Positions 1 through 10,019 of a stretch of 64,000 nucleotides of DNA are shown here, piece by piece. Both the position numbers and the translations under genes were made by a program. The stretch is from Saccharomyces uvarum. Taxonomy: Eukaryota; Ascomycota; Saccharomycetes; Saccharomycetales; Saccharomycetaceae. Below the pieces are notes generated by a model, which was not told where the DNA came from, made no database searches, and was given only the letters and a program-made list of their open reading frames with translations. The stretch covers positions 806,001-870,000 of the forward strand of contig OX365934.1 in NCBI GenBank assembly GCA_947243795.1. The letters run 5' to 3'. Every line of letters starts with the position of its first letter. Position 1 is the first letter of the stretch.

Positions 1-283
1 TTCATTGTTTCTTAATGTTATAATATTACGTATATAGATTATACTAGAGATTCTCCTCATGGATTTAGGAATCCACAATTTTGCATAATATTATAAATGA
101 TTCTTTTCCTCTTTTTATATGTTGTCATTCATTGACCCTATTACAATATCAATCCTTGCGCTTCAGCTTCCATTAATTTCGATGACAGTTTGAATTTTAA
201 TTTACTGGTCTTGTAATTTATGTCATCTTTTAACATCGTATATAATAGTAATAGATGGACGATAGTTGAATCTTGTTCCAACA
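1..283 (-). mobile_element. Solo delta-type LTR (Ty1/Ty2 family), clipped by window edge
   Basis: Read on the minus strand, the element starts with TGTTGGAACA at 283 and follows the delta LTR pattern: a GGTG/GATG core, GGAAGCTGAAGCGCAAGG, a TATAAAA-like promoter block, and GAGGAGAAT near the 3' end. Its last bases lie beyond the left edge. No Ty internal coding sequence lies next to it inside the window, so it is a solo LTR as far as can be seen. It sits about 550 bp upstream of tRNA-Gly, the usual Ty1/Ty2 target zone. It is closely similar to the LTR at 30449-30753, which suggests one fairly young family. Confidence 0.9.
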
Positions 284-833
284 AAATGCACAATAGTGCT
301 TGTAGCAATTGGAGTAAGTGCTGGTTTTTTTAAGACGTGGTCACCTCTCTGTGTGACAGCACGTTAGTTTCTTCCTAATTTTGTACTGTTAGTGTTGATA
401 GAATTAGAAAGTACCTCCAACCGGCCCTAAATTTGTGGGAAATGATTTAGCCTCGAGGGCTAAGCACTCTTATTGTTGTTTTTTAAAGCAAACAATTGGA
501 CCTTGCTTATAAAGGTGTGCTACCAAATTTCAGTAACAAACCTTGAGGAACTCACGAACTAACTACTTCTACGTTTTGTCATGTCTCATATTTTGTTTTA
601 CACCCCGACCTTTTACTATATACAAATAGCCTATGACAACCAAGATCTGTTGGATATTCAGTAACGGATTACACACAATGAAAAATGGGGCTGGCTTTAA
701 TTTGAAGATTAGTGTGTATTTGCGTAGTAAGTCTTTCCACCTATTTGTATATATAAAAGCAGGACGGCTTAAATTATACTTCTACTACAGTTAACGAGTC
801 CCCCAGTTCTGAAACAAAAACCAATAAAAACAA
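284..833. other. Intergenic region upstream of tRNA-Gly
   Basis: No coding frame of note. The region is AT-rich single-copy sequence between a solo LTR and a tRNA gene, the kind of zone where Ty elements insert. I see no second recognisable LTR in it. Confidence 0.6.
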
Positions 834-904
834 GCGCAAGTGGTTTAGTGGTAAAATCCAACGTTGCCATCGTTGGGCCCCCGGTTCGATTCCGGGCTTG
901 CGCA
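834..904 (+). tRNA. tRNA-Gly (GCC)
   Basis: A 71-nt cloverleaf starts GCGCAAG and closes with CTTGCGC plus discriminator A. The D arm is TGGTTTAGTGGTA and the T loop GGTTCGATTCC. The anticodon GCC is at 866-868 in loop TTGCCAT. There is no intron. A T-rich stretch just downstream (about 905-920) would serve as the RNA polymerase III terminator. Confidence 0.98.
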
Positions 905-1076
905 TTTCTTTTATTTTTGTACTGTGATAGTACAATAAACCGTATAATCAATTAGATACATCTTTTGATATTGTTAAAGCCTATTTACATCAAATAAATA
1001 AATGAATCATAAAATGCACGAATGCATTCTGTATTAAATAAGTTTGGGATGTGCTTTCAAGAACTAGGCAAGAAAG

Positions 1077-1517
1077 TTACCAGAATTTCCACCAACTACC
1101 GTGCTTGTTCTCTACAATTTTCTTTGTGTTCTCTTCTGTCTCGGATCTTAACTGAGACAGTTCATTCCTAATTCTAGATAATTCCTCCTTCTGCACTTCC
1201 TCCGCCCTTACTTTGGCAAAATGGTCTCTACTTTGAATGTTATCGCCATTTCTTTCCCATGGTGATTGAAGGGGGCCTGTTTTCCAAATCGGATCGTCGC
1301 TTTGGGATGTCTCTTGGACTATCTTCATTAATGCCCGCTGCTCTGCCTGACGTAAGTTTTTCTCCCTCTCATATTGTAAACGTAATTCAGGGGAAAGTTG
1401 GCTGATTAGTTGTTCGTCTGTTGGTGTAGTATACTTGAAAAGCAAAGCTCCTCCTCCAATAACTGCGCCACCGATTGCGTAGACTTTCAACCAACGTACC
1501 CACAATGGTCTTTCCAT
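1077..1517 (-). CDS. CBP4: Cbp4, cytochrome bc1 (complex III) assembly factor
   Basis: This 146-residue protein matches yeast Cbp4, a mitochondrial inner-membrane protein that takes newly made cytochrome b from the Cbp3-Cbp6 activator and feeds it into the bc1 complex. A single membrane segment is visible at about residues 10-28 ([18 protein letters not shown]). After it comes a charged, probably coiled-coil region at about 40-135 rich in Glu, Lys and Arg, and a Trp-rich end (SWWKFW). The ATG at 1515-1517 puts the membrane segment right at the N terminus, as expected. It shares a functional theme with QCR9, a bc1 subunit about 13 kb away, but the two are not linked transcriptionally. Confidence 0.95.
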   Translation of the reverse strand: MERPLWVRWLKVYAIGGAVIGGGALLFKYTTPTDEQLISQLSPELRLQYEREKNLRQAEQRALMKIVQETSQSDDPIWKTGPLQSPWERNGDNIQSRDHFAKVRAEEVQKEELSRIRNELSQLRSETEENTKKIVENKHGSWWKFW

Positions 1518-2165
1518 GACTAGACAGATCTTATGTTGCCTTTATTTTGCTATTACTGCTTGTACAGGATTTATCGCCTACCATATTGATGTTAATTTCT
1601 GTCTTAGTCAAAATGCCCCGGCAGAGATGAGAAAAAAAGGATCTTTAGAAAACTGAAAAGTGCGCTAAGCTAGAAAAATGCTTAGGCCCCGTAAAATAGC
1701 AAAGGCTTTGTAAAGTCATTTTGACTTGGTCTTGAGATTCATAAGAGCTTATTCATTTTAGCTAGATAATTTCATATATGATGTAGTTTGTGAGGTAGAG
1801 AGGCTTTGCATTGTGCTCTCTCAAAACACTAAGCGATATACTACGGAAAAAAAACAACATCGACGATTGATAGCCGGATATGGTTTTCAATGCATATATC
1901 GATGGCATTTAAATCACACTCCACCGATCTCTTCATTTACTAGACAACTTTAAGTTGAAGAACGGCGATCATGGATTTCGATATAAGAATGATGTATAAT
2001 TTTTTTCTCTTTAAAAATATGTAAAATAAATAAGTAATAAATAAAAAAAATAATGTGTTTATCGTAATGTACTGTACAGGCCTCCTCAACTGGCATCCCT
2101 AAAAAAATAAAATGGTGCAGCTTTATGTTTGACGTTTTTATCCTTTCTCCTTTTCTTGGCTATAA
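1518..2165. other. CBP4 promoter and ERG1 3' flank
   Basis: A 648-bp gap between two minus-strand genes. It should hold the CBP4 promoter on its left and the ERG1 terminator on its right, including the A/T-rich stretch at about 2000-2055. I see no further gene or RNA. Confidence 0.6.
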
Positions 2166-3656
2166 TTAACCAATCAATTCACCAAACAAGAATGGAGTAA
2201 ATACTCTAATAGCTGTGATCAAGATCATGATACCTTCCAATAAGGCCATTGGCAACCCTAAGAAACCACGTTCTTCCATGTTCAAGTAAATGGTATAGAA
2301 AGCAACAGCGAAGAAGATTCTGGTTAACAACAAAGGCTTTGGTAAGACACCAGACAAAAATTCAACGGGTTTGTTGACACAGTCCCCGCCTCTTTGGAAG
2401 TATTTGAAACAACCCTTTTGTAGAGCCTTCAAGTTATCGCTATCAGCGGCAAACAACGAGTACAAGGCCACGGATAAGACGTTGATGACAGAATCGTAAC
2501 TCTTTCTTTCGAAATGGTAGTCTAGTAATTCATCCAAGACCTTTTCACGGTCACTGAAATCTAGTTCACCAATCTTCTTGATCAACAAGACAACATCGTG
2601 CAAACCAACGGTCATACCACCACCGGTTAATGGATGTCTCATGTTTAGTGCATCACCGATAACACACATACCTGTGACATCGTTTTGTCTGGCTGGCAAG
2701 TAGGAGTTTGGCATGGCTCTAAATTTACCTTGGCTGACAGCTTCGTCAAAGGAAGGACGTAGACTCTTTGGAATGAAAGGTGTAACATCCTTGATCATCC
2801 AGCTCTTGATGTCGGCTGGGACCTTTGGAGAGTTGTAAGCACAAAGGATTCTTGTTTCCTCTGGGCTGATTTGATAAACCAAGATTGGCATGTGTTCGCT
2901 ACCAAGGATAACGTGACCATGCATAGGAGCAGGGTTCTTAGCGTTAAATAAAGACATACCGACGAAGGAGGAACCGACGGTTGGGACGTGGTCTGGATGC
3001 AATTCCTTTCTGAAACGGGAGAAGATACCGTCACAAACAAAGGTCAAGTGGGCCTTGAACTCCACTTTACCACGGCCATCAATGTCAATCTTTGCACCGA
3101 CAACCTCGTTCTTTTCGTCTTTCAAAATGTCAATACAGTTACCTTGCACTCTAGTGACGTTTGGTTCTTTAGCAGTAATGCTTCTCAAGTTGTTCAAGAA
3201 TCTACCATGAACGAAAGCAACACCTCTTTCTCTTTCATCATCTTCGTAATCCTTGATGTGAATGGTGCTGTCCTCCAAAACCTTGTCGTTACCGTCCTTG
3301 ACCAAATCCTTTAATTTTTCAACCTTAGCGATATCGGCCTTGTAAGGATATGGAATATCGACCTGTTCACCGTCATAGAAAACAGTGTAACCGGTAACAG
3401 GGTATGCCTCGATGTTGTTAATGGATTGTACCATACCCAAACTTCTCAAAGCCCTGACACCACCCGGTTGCATCAATTCACCGACGATTCTGTCTGGCAT
3501 AGCCCAATCACGCTCAACGATAAGGACTTTCTTACCCTTTCTTGCTAGACCAGTAGCAACACAAGGACCGATAACACCAGCACCGATCACAATGGCATCG
3601 TACGTGACTGTGTTGTCAGCATTAATTAATTCAGGCGCGACGTTAATAGCAGACAT
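2166..3656 (-). CDS. ERG1: Squalene epoxidase (squalene monooxygenase)
   Basis: Erg1 oxidises squalene to 2,3-oxidosqualene with FAD, NADPH and O2. This is the first oxygen-requiring step of ergosterol synthesis and the target of allylamines such as terbinafine; the enzyme sits in ER and lipid droplets. The 496-residue length equals that of S. cerevisiae. The FAD-binding GAGVIG is at 25-30 with VLIVERD completing the Rossmann fold near 44-50. The second flavin motif, GDALNMRHP, is at 334-342, followed by the LTGGGMTVG stretch. Hydrophobic segments at about 455-490 form the membrane anchor. Start ATG is at 3654-3656. The upstream region carries a TATA-like repeat and a sterol-element candidate, listed separately. 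Confidence 0.99.
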   Translation of the reverse strand: MSAINVAPELINADNTVTYDAIVIGAGVIGPCVATGLARKGKKVLIVERDWAMPDRIVGELMQPGGVRALRSLGMVQSINNIEAYPVTGYTVFYDGEQVDIPYPYKADIAKVEKLKDLVKDGNDKVLEDSTIHIKDYEDDERERGVAFVHGRFLNNLRSITAKEPNVTRVQGNCIDILKDEKNEVVGAKIDIDGRGKVEFKAHLTFVCDGIFSRFRKELHPDHVPTVGSSFVGMSLFNAKNPAPMHGHVILGSEHMPILVYQISPEETRILCAYNSPKVPADIKSWMIKDVTPFIPKSLRPSFDEAVSQGKFRAMPNSYLPARQNDVTGMCVIGDALNMRHPLTGGGMTVGLHDVVLLIKKIGELDFSDREKVLDELLDYHFERKSYDSVINVLSVALYSLFAADSDNLKALQKGCFKYFQRGGDCVNKPVEFLSGVLPKPLLLTRIFFAVAFYTIYLNMEERGFLGLPMALLEGIMILITAIRVFTPFLFGELIG

Positions 3657-3749
3657 TACCTTTTCGTTGTATATATTATTGGCTTTTATTATTCAATTGC
3701 TCGGAATAACCTGTATTGTGTAATACTGGACAAATGTTCTGATATATTT

Positions 3750-3766
3750 ATATATATATATATATA
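3750..3766. repeat. (TA)n tract in ERG1 promoter, likely TATA element
   Basis: An alternating TA tract lies about 95-110 bp upstream of the ERG1 start, a normal distance for a yeast TATA box. It is also a dinucleotide microsatellite, so its length may vary between strains. Confidence 0.6.
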
Positions 3767-4027
3767 ATCCAGCTGAAAAAAAGAAAAGAGAAAAACTGAA
3801 AACTGGAAGAACAGAGAAAAGAGAAACTAAACAATTCTAGGAAAAAAAAAGCATAGAAACATATAATAGATTAAATACAAAACATTTGTACATGCGAGGT
3901 AAGAATACTATTGTCTGCGAAGACTTATAACCGACCGAGAGCAGCCACGGCATGCGTCAACTACGAGCGTATTGTGTTATATCAGCTCTGTCCGATATAC
4001 CGCTTCCCTGCTGTACGAGCGCGCGAG

Positions 4028-5665
4028 CTATACGAGACCCGCGACGGCAGTATCGCATCCAAGCGACGCAAATTCGCCGATGGCGTGGTAGAAGACGTCG
4101 CAGAACGACTCCCATTCGCCCCGATTCCGTAGAGTGCCCTGAACTACGCTCATGTCCATGTTCATACCACCAACGTTTGTGGAGCAGACGTTTAGGCCAA
4201 ACGCAAATCTCAGGGCGCCTGCAGACTGTGAGAATATTAGGTCGCGGGCGTAGTACGGCTTGGTCGTATCTTGTTTGAAAAACCCTGTATTGCTAATGAT
4301 GGCACCGCCTCTTTGGTGGTCCAGGTAGGAGCTGGCAATCATGTCGTCTACGTTCTTGTTTTGAACGATGAAGTCTAGTTGTAGTGTCCCCAGGCCGATC
4401 AAGTGGTCTCCGTTGTCGTACGACTTTAAGAAGCAGTCGTGGTAGTACTCGACAAGACGCCAGAACTTGTTGGCGTCACCCTCGGGGACGTCGAATGAGG
4501 AGATCAAATAGGTGTAATGTGAACCGCCAACGTTTGAGCCGTATTTGTAGGTGTCTCTTAGCTCTTCGTCCTCTGGTAAGAATTTTCTTGTGCTACTTGG
4601 GAGAGCCACGTCGAACCCGTATTCAAGGAAAGACTTGGTAAAAACTTTGTCGTGTCTATATAAAGCTACGAAAAAGCAGGCTTGAATGAAGGGCGTTATG
4701 GTACATCCAGCGTGGACTTTTCTTTTAATTTCCGACCTAATTTGTTGTGTATCATTGGCGCTGAAATGCAACAGATGATTAAAACTTGCATTCGCGTTAG
4801 GGGAGGAAGTGTACCTGGAAGTGACCGTCAACTCATTGGAAGTTCTGAATTCACAATACTCAGAAATGATGTTCTTCAAGAAAAATTTAGGTAGCGACGC
4901 CAAGCTAGGCCTATAGTCAATACGATCTGTGATGGGGATCGGAAACTTGGAAATTTCATTGTGATCTTCGTTATAGTCGATGATGACGTTGTTATCCACG
5001 ATTTCCTCCTCAAAGTCGAACCCCTTTTCTTCGATCGTAGAGAGCAATGCGGTCAAATCCTGAAAAAAATTCGTTCCACTAATACCATCGGAGCCACAAT
5101 GATTACTGACATAAACGAAGTTGGTCCAAGCCTCGCCCGCGCTAGTATCCCTACTAGGTAAACAAATCAGCCTCCAATTGGGCCTTTCCGGGTCACATAT
5201 TGGTACGATTATAGGAGTGATTAATTCGATTAAGCTGCTCGTGACTTTAAAATTATCCTTCTTGAACTGTTCCGAAACTTTGCCGGTGACTTCCTTGTAC
5301 TCTGATTGGTTATTCAGGATTACATCATCCAATTCTAGATGGGATATAACCTTGATGAAATCATGTTGAGGAAACGGCTTACTCAGATATTCCTGACTGA
5401 GGTAATACGCTTCGTGTTCGGGGTATTTTTTGGGAACAATCGTATGCGAAAGAATCGGATACTTTAGGAGTAATAGCCTCAAGGCAAGTCTCAGTTGTCT
5501 CTTGCTAGTGGGCTTATTCAGCTCCCCATAAACCGTAAAATTCGAATACATGTTTTGCCTACGCAAAACAGCAAAATAATTTTCCAAATGGCCCATGCGC
5601 CTTGCATGGCCCCGATCGATCAACTCTTGCGTAATGTGCGGTTGGTATTCCTCTAAACTATCCAT
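4028..5665 (-). CDS. ATF2: Alcohol O-acetyltransferase Atf2
   Basis: Atf2 transfers acetyl from acetyl-CoA to alcohols, making esters such as isoamyl acetate, and also acetylates sterols for export; it is membrane- and ER-associated. The protein has 545 residues with the acyltransferase HxxxD motif as HCGSD at 189-193 and a family-typical N terminus (EYQPHITQELIDRGH). The start is the ATG at 5663-5665; the open frame runs two codons further to a GTG, which I do not accept. The C terminus has about ten residues (GCDTAVAGLV) after GEFASL, where I recall the S. cerevisiae protein ending. Those extra codons lie in a GC-rich patch that also holds the candidate ERG1 sterol element. Confidence 0.96.
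   Translation of the reverse strand: MDSLEEYQPHITQELIDRGHARRMGHLENYFAVLRRQNMYSNFTVYGELNKPTSKRQLRLALRLLLLKYPILSHTIVPKKYPEHEAYYLSQEYLSKPFPQHDFIKVISHLELDDVILNNQSEYKEVTGKVSEQFKKDNFKVTSSLIELITPIIVPICDPERPNWRLICLPSRDTSAGEAWTNFVYVSNHCGSDGISGTNFFQDLTALLSTIEEKGFDFEEEIVDNNVIIDYNEDHNEISKFPIPITDRIDYRPSLASLPKFFLKNIISEYCEFRTSNELTVTSRYTSSPNANASFNHLLHFSANDTQQIRSEIKRKVHAGCTITPFIQACFFVALYRHDKVFTKSFLEYGFDVALPSSTRKFLPEDEELRDTYKYGSNVGGSHYTYLISSFDVPEGDANKFWRLVEYYHDCFLKSYDNGDHLIGLGTLQLDFIVQNKNVDDMIASSYLDHQRGGAIISNTGFFKQDTTKPYYARDLIFSQSAGALRFAFGLNVCSTNVGGMNMDMSVVQGTLRNRGEWESFCDVFYHAIGEFASLGCDTAVAGLV
4029..4035. promoter_or_regulatory. Candidate sterol response element (TATACGA = TCGTATA)
   Basis: TCGTATA on the minus strand is the core bound by the zinc-cluster activators Upc2 and Ecm22 at ergosterol genes. 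It lies about 370 bp upstream of the ERG1 start and overlaps the ATF2 stop codon. On the minus strand it runs into AGCTCG-CG-CGCTCG, which resembles the paired 6-bp sterol element I recall for S. cerevisiae ERG1. The assignment is inferred from motif and position. Confidence 0.5.
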
Positions 5666-6172
5666 TTTCACCGCAGTTTTTTGTTCTTGAACCTATTGTT
5701 CGTTTGTAGATCTAAAAGAGTATTTGCGCAGTATAAAAATCATGACTTCTACGTGTGAAACTGCCCTACGCATTTGCTATTGTCTTTTAAGTAACATATA
5801 GCTCAATTTTTCACAGGCTTCGAGGAAATGTTAATCTTAACAAAATCGTTTACGCTCGTTTAGAGCGGTAAAAAAAATTTCAGCACCAAAAGCGAAAATT
5901 TACTAATCTCGTTTGGGTCCCATCCCGCAATATTTATCGGTATCTTGCGGTGTCCCAATATTGCCTGATATACAGCGGTTAATTATTGATGACTTGTATT
6001 CTTGTAATGAAGTTCAATATAGGCAAAGAAAGACGGTGTGCTATTGTAACTATAATAACTACTGAAGTAATAAAATTTCCATTATTTATTGATAAGCAGT
6101 ACTGATTTATATACCATATTTATAAAATGCATAAAGTCGTAACTATATTGCTTTTTCAGTGCGCGTATTTCA
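5666..6172. other. ATF2 promoter and PBP1 3' flank
   Basis: A 507-bp gap between two minus-strand genes. It holds CCGCAA at 5925-5930 and TTGCGG at 5945-5950, an inverted pair that forms CCG-N20-CGG, about 260 bp upstream of ATF2. This could be a zinc-cluster factor site. A/T-rich sequence near PBP1 is likely its terminator. Confidence 0.45.
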
Positions 6173-8347
6173 CTATTTATGGCCACTAGTACTATTGTTA
6201 CGATGGCCATTGTGGTTATTTTGGTGATAATTTCTACCATGACCATGACTGTGGATTGTCGAACCACTTGCCGGCATTCCAGATGGACCTGATCCCATCA
6301 TTCCTTGGAATGGCATCCCACCCGGATACCCAAACGCACCCATAGGTGCTCCAGGGCCAGCCGCCATGAAACCCGATGGCATTTGAGGTGATATGTTCCC
6401 TCCTCCTTCTTCAGCTCCATTGTTTCCCATAACAGGCATCATTTGCGGCATTGATGGGTGGTAAAACATTGGTTGAGGCTGGAATGGCATGTACATGCCC
6501 ATGGATCCTCCAGCGAAACCATTCATCATCGGGGTTGGTGAAGCTGATGGACCTCCCATAGGGAACCCCATCATTCCGCCCATGTTCATGCCCATATTTG
6601 GATTCATTCCAGGCCCGCCATGACCCATGGAATTCATTTGGCGTTGTTGAAACCTGGTTTGAGCTTCTTGTATGGCTGTATTCTCATCTGGGAAAAATGT
6701 CTTGTATGATTCTTCAATCGTATTCAACCAGGTTGGCGCAGTGAAATAAGGCTTTTCAATGAAAAATGGTTCCATGTTTTCAGATGCGTCATGTTCTCTT
6801 TGCTTTTCATCGTGCGCTTCTTTGGATTTGATGAACATGTTGAAGCTTTTCCCGAAGGCTGCTCTCTTGGCATCGTTGGTATGTGGATTCTTTGCTCCGA
6901 AAAATGAACCATGGTTACGTCTTCTAGATGAAGTACTTGATCTGGTAGTGTGAGCTGCAGATGGTTGACCTTGGGACATGTTGCTTGTACTCTTTCTAGA
7001 TTCAGATTTCACCACCGTGGTCTGAGCAGTTGGCGAAACTGTCTTAGCGGAAGGTGTCTTGCTAATTGGTTTTGGTGGAAGCGAAGAATTGGATTTCAAG
7101 GTGGAGTTTGACCTTTTCAAAACTTCCGGCATATCCTTTGGCATATCGTAAGGAACCTTGAATTTCTCGGAAAATTTCTTCAATTCTTCGATTTGAGCTT
7201 CTTTGCTACTTAAACCTTTCTTGTTCTTGGGAGACTTTTGAGAGGCTTTTTCCTTTGTTGCTTCTGCTTCTGCAGGAGTGGTAGTAACGGTAGTAGCAGC
7301 AACATTTTCGTTGTTGGTAGAATTACTTGAAGATATAATTGCAGGATCCATATTATGAGGTTGTTGTCTCAAAGTTGGTGGAACATATCTGCTCGCCTTG
7401 TTTGCATTAGGTTTCGAGTTACTTTTCAAGGCAGCCAACAACTCATCACCCCTTCTATCGACACCAGAGTATAAGTCCTCTTCGTCTAAGCCAGAATCAT
7501 CAATATTGATGCCTCTGTCTTCTGCAATATGAATATTACCTGAGGGTCCTTGAGATTCAATCTCCTTGGCAATTCTTTCGGCCTCTTGCAATCTCTTTCC
7601 ATAATTAGGATCATCCTTATTAATCTTTGTCGTATACAAATGTTCATCAAAGGTTGACTTGACACCGAATTTTTTTTCGTTTACAGCAAATTGATCCCAC
7701 GCAGTTGAGTCGTCTTCTAAGGCTTGGCCCTTATTGATGTCGAAACGTTCGGTGCCTTCTTCAGGTGTCCATTTTTCTAACTTACGCTCCTTAATTTCCT
7801 TACCAGAGCGAGAGATATCAACATCGGTTCTAAATTTACCGCCTTCATTCAATTCGTTATTAACCTTTTCCTTTTCAGAATTTGCTCTAGAGGGTTTTGC
7901 TTCTTGGAGTTTGGAATTTTCCCATTTCTCATCAAGAGACAGATCAATGTTCTTCAATTCCAACTCAGCGACATCTTCGCCGTGAATCAACAGGGTTTCT
8001 CCCAAAGTTCTAGCTAGATCATCTACCGAGTTACTGACTCCTGCATCAACGACTTTGGGGAATCTCAAGACCACATCAATACCATTGGAGGACTCCAAAT
8101 TACAGGAGACCAATAAACCGTTGTACTTCACACCAGAAGTGACAGTCACGGTGACATTAGAGCCAATACTATTGACTAGTAGGTAATCTTGGCGGTCATT
8201 GAAGTTTTTTGTAGTATCAGCATTCTCATACAACATTGAGCCGTTATTTTGGTTATTGGAGCTGCCTCCATTGGCGTAATTGTTGTCAGGATTACCACCC
8301 TTTCTTGAGTTTGTAGAGCTATCTCTTTTCCTGAAGTTTCCCTTCAT
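6173..8347 (-). CDS. PBP1: Pbp1, ataxin-2 homologue, Pab1-binding protein
   Basis: Pbp1 binds poly(A)-binding protein Pab1, regulates polyadenylation and mRNA fate, forms stress-granule condensates and restrains TORC1 during respiratory growth. The 724 residues show an LSm-like domain at about 50-130 (DYLLVNSIGSNVTVTV onward), an LsmAD region at about 215-290, a long Ser/Thr/Lys-rich linker, and a Met/Gly/Pro-rich low-complexity C terminus at about 595-690 with clusters such as MNPNMGMNMGGMMGFPMGG. The Met-rich segment is the part of the family known to form a redox-sensitive condensate. The C-terminal end is His/Asn/Gly-rich. ATG is at 8345-8347. Confidence 0.98.
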   Translation of the reverse strand: MKGNFRKRDSSTNSRKGGNPDNNYANGGSSNNQNNGSMLYENADTTKNFNDRQDYLLVNSIGSNVTVTVTSGVKYNGLLVSCNLESSNGIDVVLRFPKVVDAGVSNSVDDLARTLGETLLIHGEDVAELELKNIDLSLDEKWENSKLQEAKPSRANSEKEKVNNELNEGGKFRTDVDISRSGKEIKERKLEKWTPEEGTERFDINKGQALEDDSTAWDQFAVNEKKFGVKSTFDEHLYTTKINKDDPNYGKRLQEAERIAKEIESQGPSGNIHIAEDRGINIDDSGLDEEDLYSGVDRRGDELLAALKSNSKPNANKASRYVPPTLRQQPHNMDPAIISSSNSTNNENVAATTVTTTPAEAEATKEKASQKSPKNKKGLSSKEAQIEELKKFSEKFKVPYDMPKDMPEVLKRSNSTLKSNSSLPPKPISKTPSAKTVSPTAQTTVVKSESRKSTSNMSQGQPSAAHTTRSSTSSRRRNHGSFFGAKNPHTNDAKRAAFGKSFNMFIKSKEAHDEKQREHDASENMEPFFIEKPYFTAPTWLNTIEESYKTFFPDENTAIQEAQTRFQQRQMNSMGHGGPGMNPNMGMNMGGMMGFPMGGPSASPTPMMNGFAGGSMGMYMPFQPQPMFYHPSMPQMMPVMGNNGAEEGGGNISPQMPSGFMAAGPGAPMGAFGYPGGMPFQGMMGSGPSGMPASGSTIHSHGHGRNYHQNNHNGHRNNSTSGHK

Positions 8348-8795
8348 TCCGTTCCAAATAACAAGTTCGTTTGATTACTTCTTTTCCTAAGTATGTTGGT
8401 TTTTTTTTTAAATATTAGTTTTCAATGATCGAATCTATTGCTTCCCCTTCACGGTCAATTGAAAGTTATTAGAGCGCCCTCTTGAAATGAATAAAGGCAG
8501 AAATGAAGTAGATGCAAATAAACGAACCTATATCTTCTTGAAGGATCTATCCAATGGTATGCCAATCTAAGGATTACTTGAGAAAACAATCCGAACTCAA
8601 AAGCACATAAAATGCCTCTCAACTGAGCTTTGTTTCCTTCTCTTTTTTTTTTTTTTCAGCTTCTCACAATTTACAGCGACTCTGCGGGGGTTTCTGAGGT
8701 CAGTTTGTGGAGAAGAGGTATAACCCGGAGGTTTCTTATTTCTATATATTTAATATTAATGATGATAATTATGGAAAGTATTGAAGTGGGTATGT
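8348..8795. other. PBP1 promoter and OKP1 3' flank
   Basis: A 448-bp gap between two minus-strand genes. A poly(T) run at about 8641-8657 (poly(A) on the coding strand) probably keeps the PBP1 promoter free of nucleosomes. No additional coding frame or RNA is supported. Confidence 0.6.
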
Positions 8796-10019
8796 TCAGT
8801 CCTGTAAATCTTCCTCTGTATCGTCTTGATGGCCTTCATGGGTAGGTACCACTAATTCTTTGATTTCTTGTTCATGTGAGTTCGAGACTATTCGATCTAT
8901 GGTTTCCTTAAGGTCCCGTGACGTGTTTGTGAACTCTTGTAAAGACGGTAACAGCGAAAACACTTCCTTGTTGTCGAGTCTCACATCGGTTGTGCTTTTG
9001 ATAGGGTCGTTCCACATCAGGTTTAATTCGTTGACGTCGTTTTTAAAAGTTACTTGCCCATCTGCCTGTGCAGATCCATTAGTGGAATTCAACCCATATG
9101 TGTTTTCAATTGCTTTATTGAGTACTGGATGGAGATCTCTTTGTATCAGCTTTTCAGTGAGTCGCCTTTTATTGCTTGTCTTCAAGTTTTTGCAAAGTTT
9201 CTTAGTCTCTTCCAGTAGTTTTTTTTCACGTGCAAGATTCATTTCCAGCCTCTCACAGTTTTGCAATTCTTGTGAATAACGATTCTGAATAAATTGCCTC
9301 TTGGAATAAATATACTCGATATCCAGGTCTCTTTCCGATACTCTGGAGGGGAATTTTGCCTGTCTTAGCTTCTTGTTTATTTTCGTCACGATTGTCTCGA
9401 GCAAACGTTCCTTTTTTTGATAGATCCTCTTCAGTTCATTATTGTCGCCGTGTGTCATTTGGGTCAACTCCTCATGATATTTCTCAATGACGGAATCGAG
9501 GGCGCTTGCCGTGTTGGTCTCCAATAAACGGAATATGGACTCTAACATTACCTTGGAGGGCTTTTTCCAATGTTTCAACTCGTAATTACGCGGCATCCTT
9601 TCTCTGTATTCAGCTTGTATCACTTTTTTAAATTCCCAGGGTCGTAGGTTACCTTCTTCATTTGCCGCGCTTCCGCCAGACAGCTGCTGTTGCCCATTAT
9701 TTGCGGTCTCTTTGTTTATCTCGAATCGGAGTTGTTTGGAAGCGTTGTAGCGTTGCTGTCCTTCTTCATCGCTCTTGCGAACATTCAGCTCCTCTTCTTC
9801 AGCGTCATCAGAATTCTCATAAAAAAGTGTTTTCTTCGATTGAATGCCTTTAGGCTCCGGCGCAACATCCAAACGCAACGTCCCAATATCGTTGACGTCC
9901 ATAAGGATGCTGCTGTCGCTTTCTGAGGTGCGTTCGTGTGGTGACGAATCCATGGCCTGGTCATTATTTATCGAATCGTTTTCGATGGCCCGCAGTAAAT
10001 TGTCCCTACCAGCTGCCAT
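8796..10019 (-). CDS. OKP1: Okp1, COMA kinetochore subunit
   Basis: Okp1 (CENP-Q homologue) pairs with Ame1 in the essential COMA complex, which links centromeric nucleosomes to the outer kinetochore. The 407-residue protein has an acidic, Ser-rich N terminus (about 1-100), then a basic region starting PWEFKKVIQAEYRERMPRNYELKHWKKPS near 127-155, then long heptad-rich helices at about 160-290 and a polar C terminus. The layout and length (S. cerevisiae 406) match. ATG is at 10017-10019. A good Reb1 site lies 130 bp upstream. Confidence 0.97.
   Translation of the reverse strand: MAAGRDNLLRAIENDSINNDQAMDSSPHERTSESDSSILMDVNDIGTLRLDVAPEPKGIQSKKTLFYENSDDAEEEELNVRKSDEEGQQRYNASKQLRFEINKETANNGQQQLSGGSAANEEGNLRPWEFKKVIQAEYRERMPRNYELKHWKKPSKVMLESIFRLLETNTASALDSVIEKYHEELTQMTHGDNNELKRIYQKKERLLETIVTKINKKLRQAKFPSRVSERDLDIEYIYSKRQFIQNRYSQELQNCERLEMNLAREKKLLEETKKLCKNLKTSNKRRLTEKLIQRDLHPVLNKAIENTYGLNSTNGSAQADGQVTFKNDVNELNLMWNDPIKSTTDVRLDNKEVFSLLPSLQEFTNTSRDLKETIDRIVSNSHEQEIKELVVPTHEGHQDDTEEDLQD

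Noticed and set aside
769-951. Minus-strand frame of 60 codons across tRNA-Gly
   Set aside because: It runs through the tRNA gene and has no protein features.
3412-3723. Plus-strand frame of 103 codons over the ERG1 start
   Set aside because: It is antisense to the conserved N terminus of ERG1 and has no protein character. It corresponds to the position of the dubious S. cerevisiae YGR176W.
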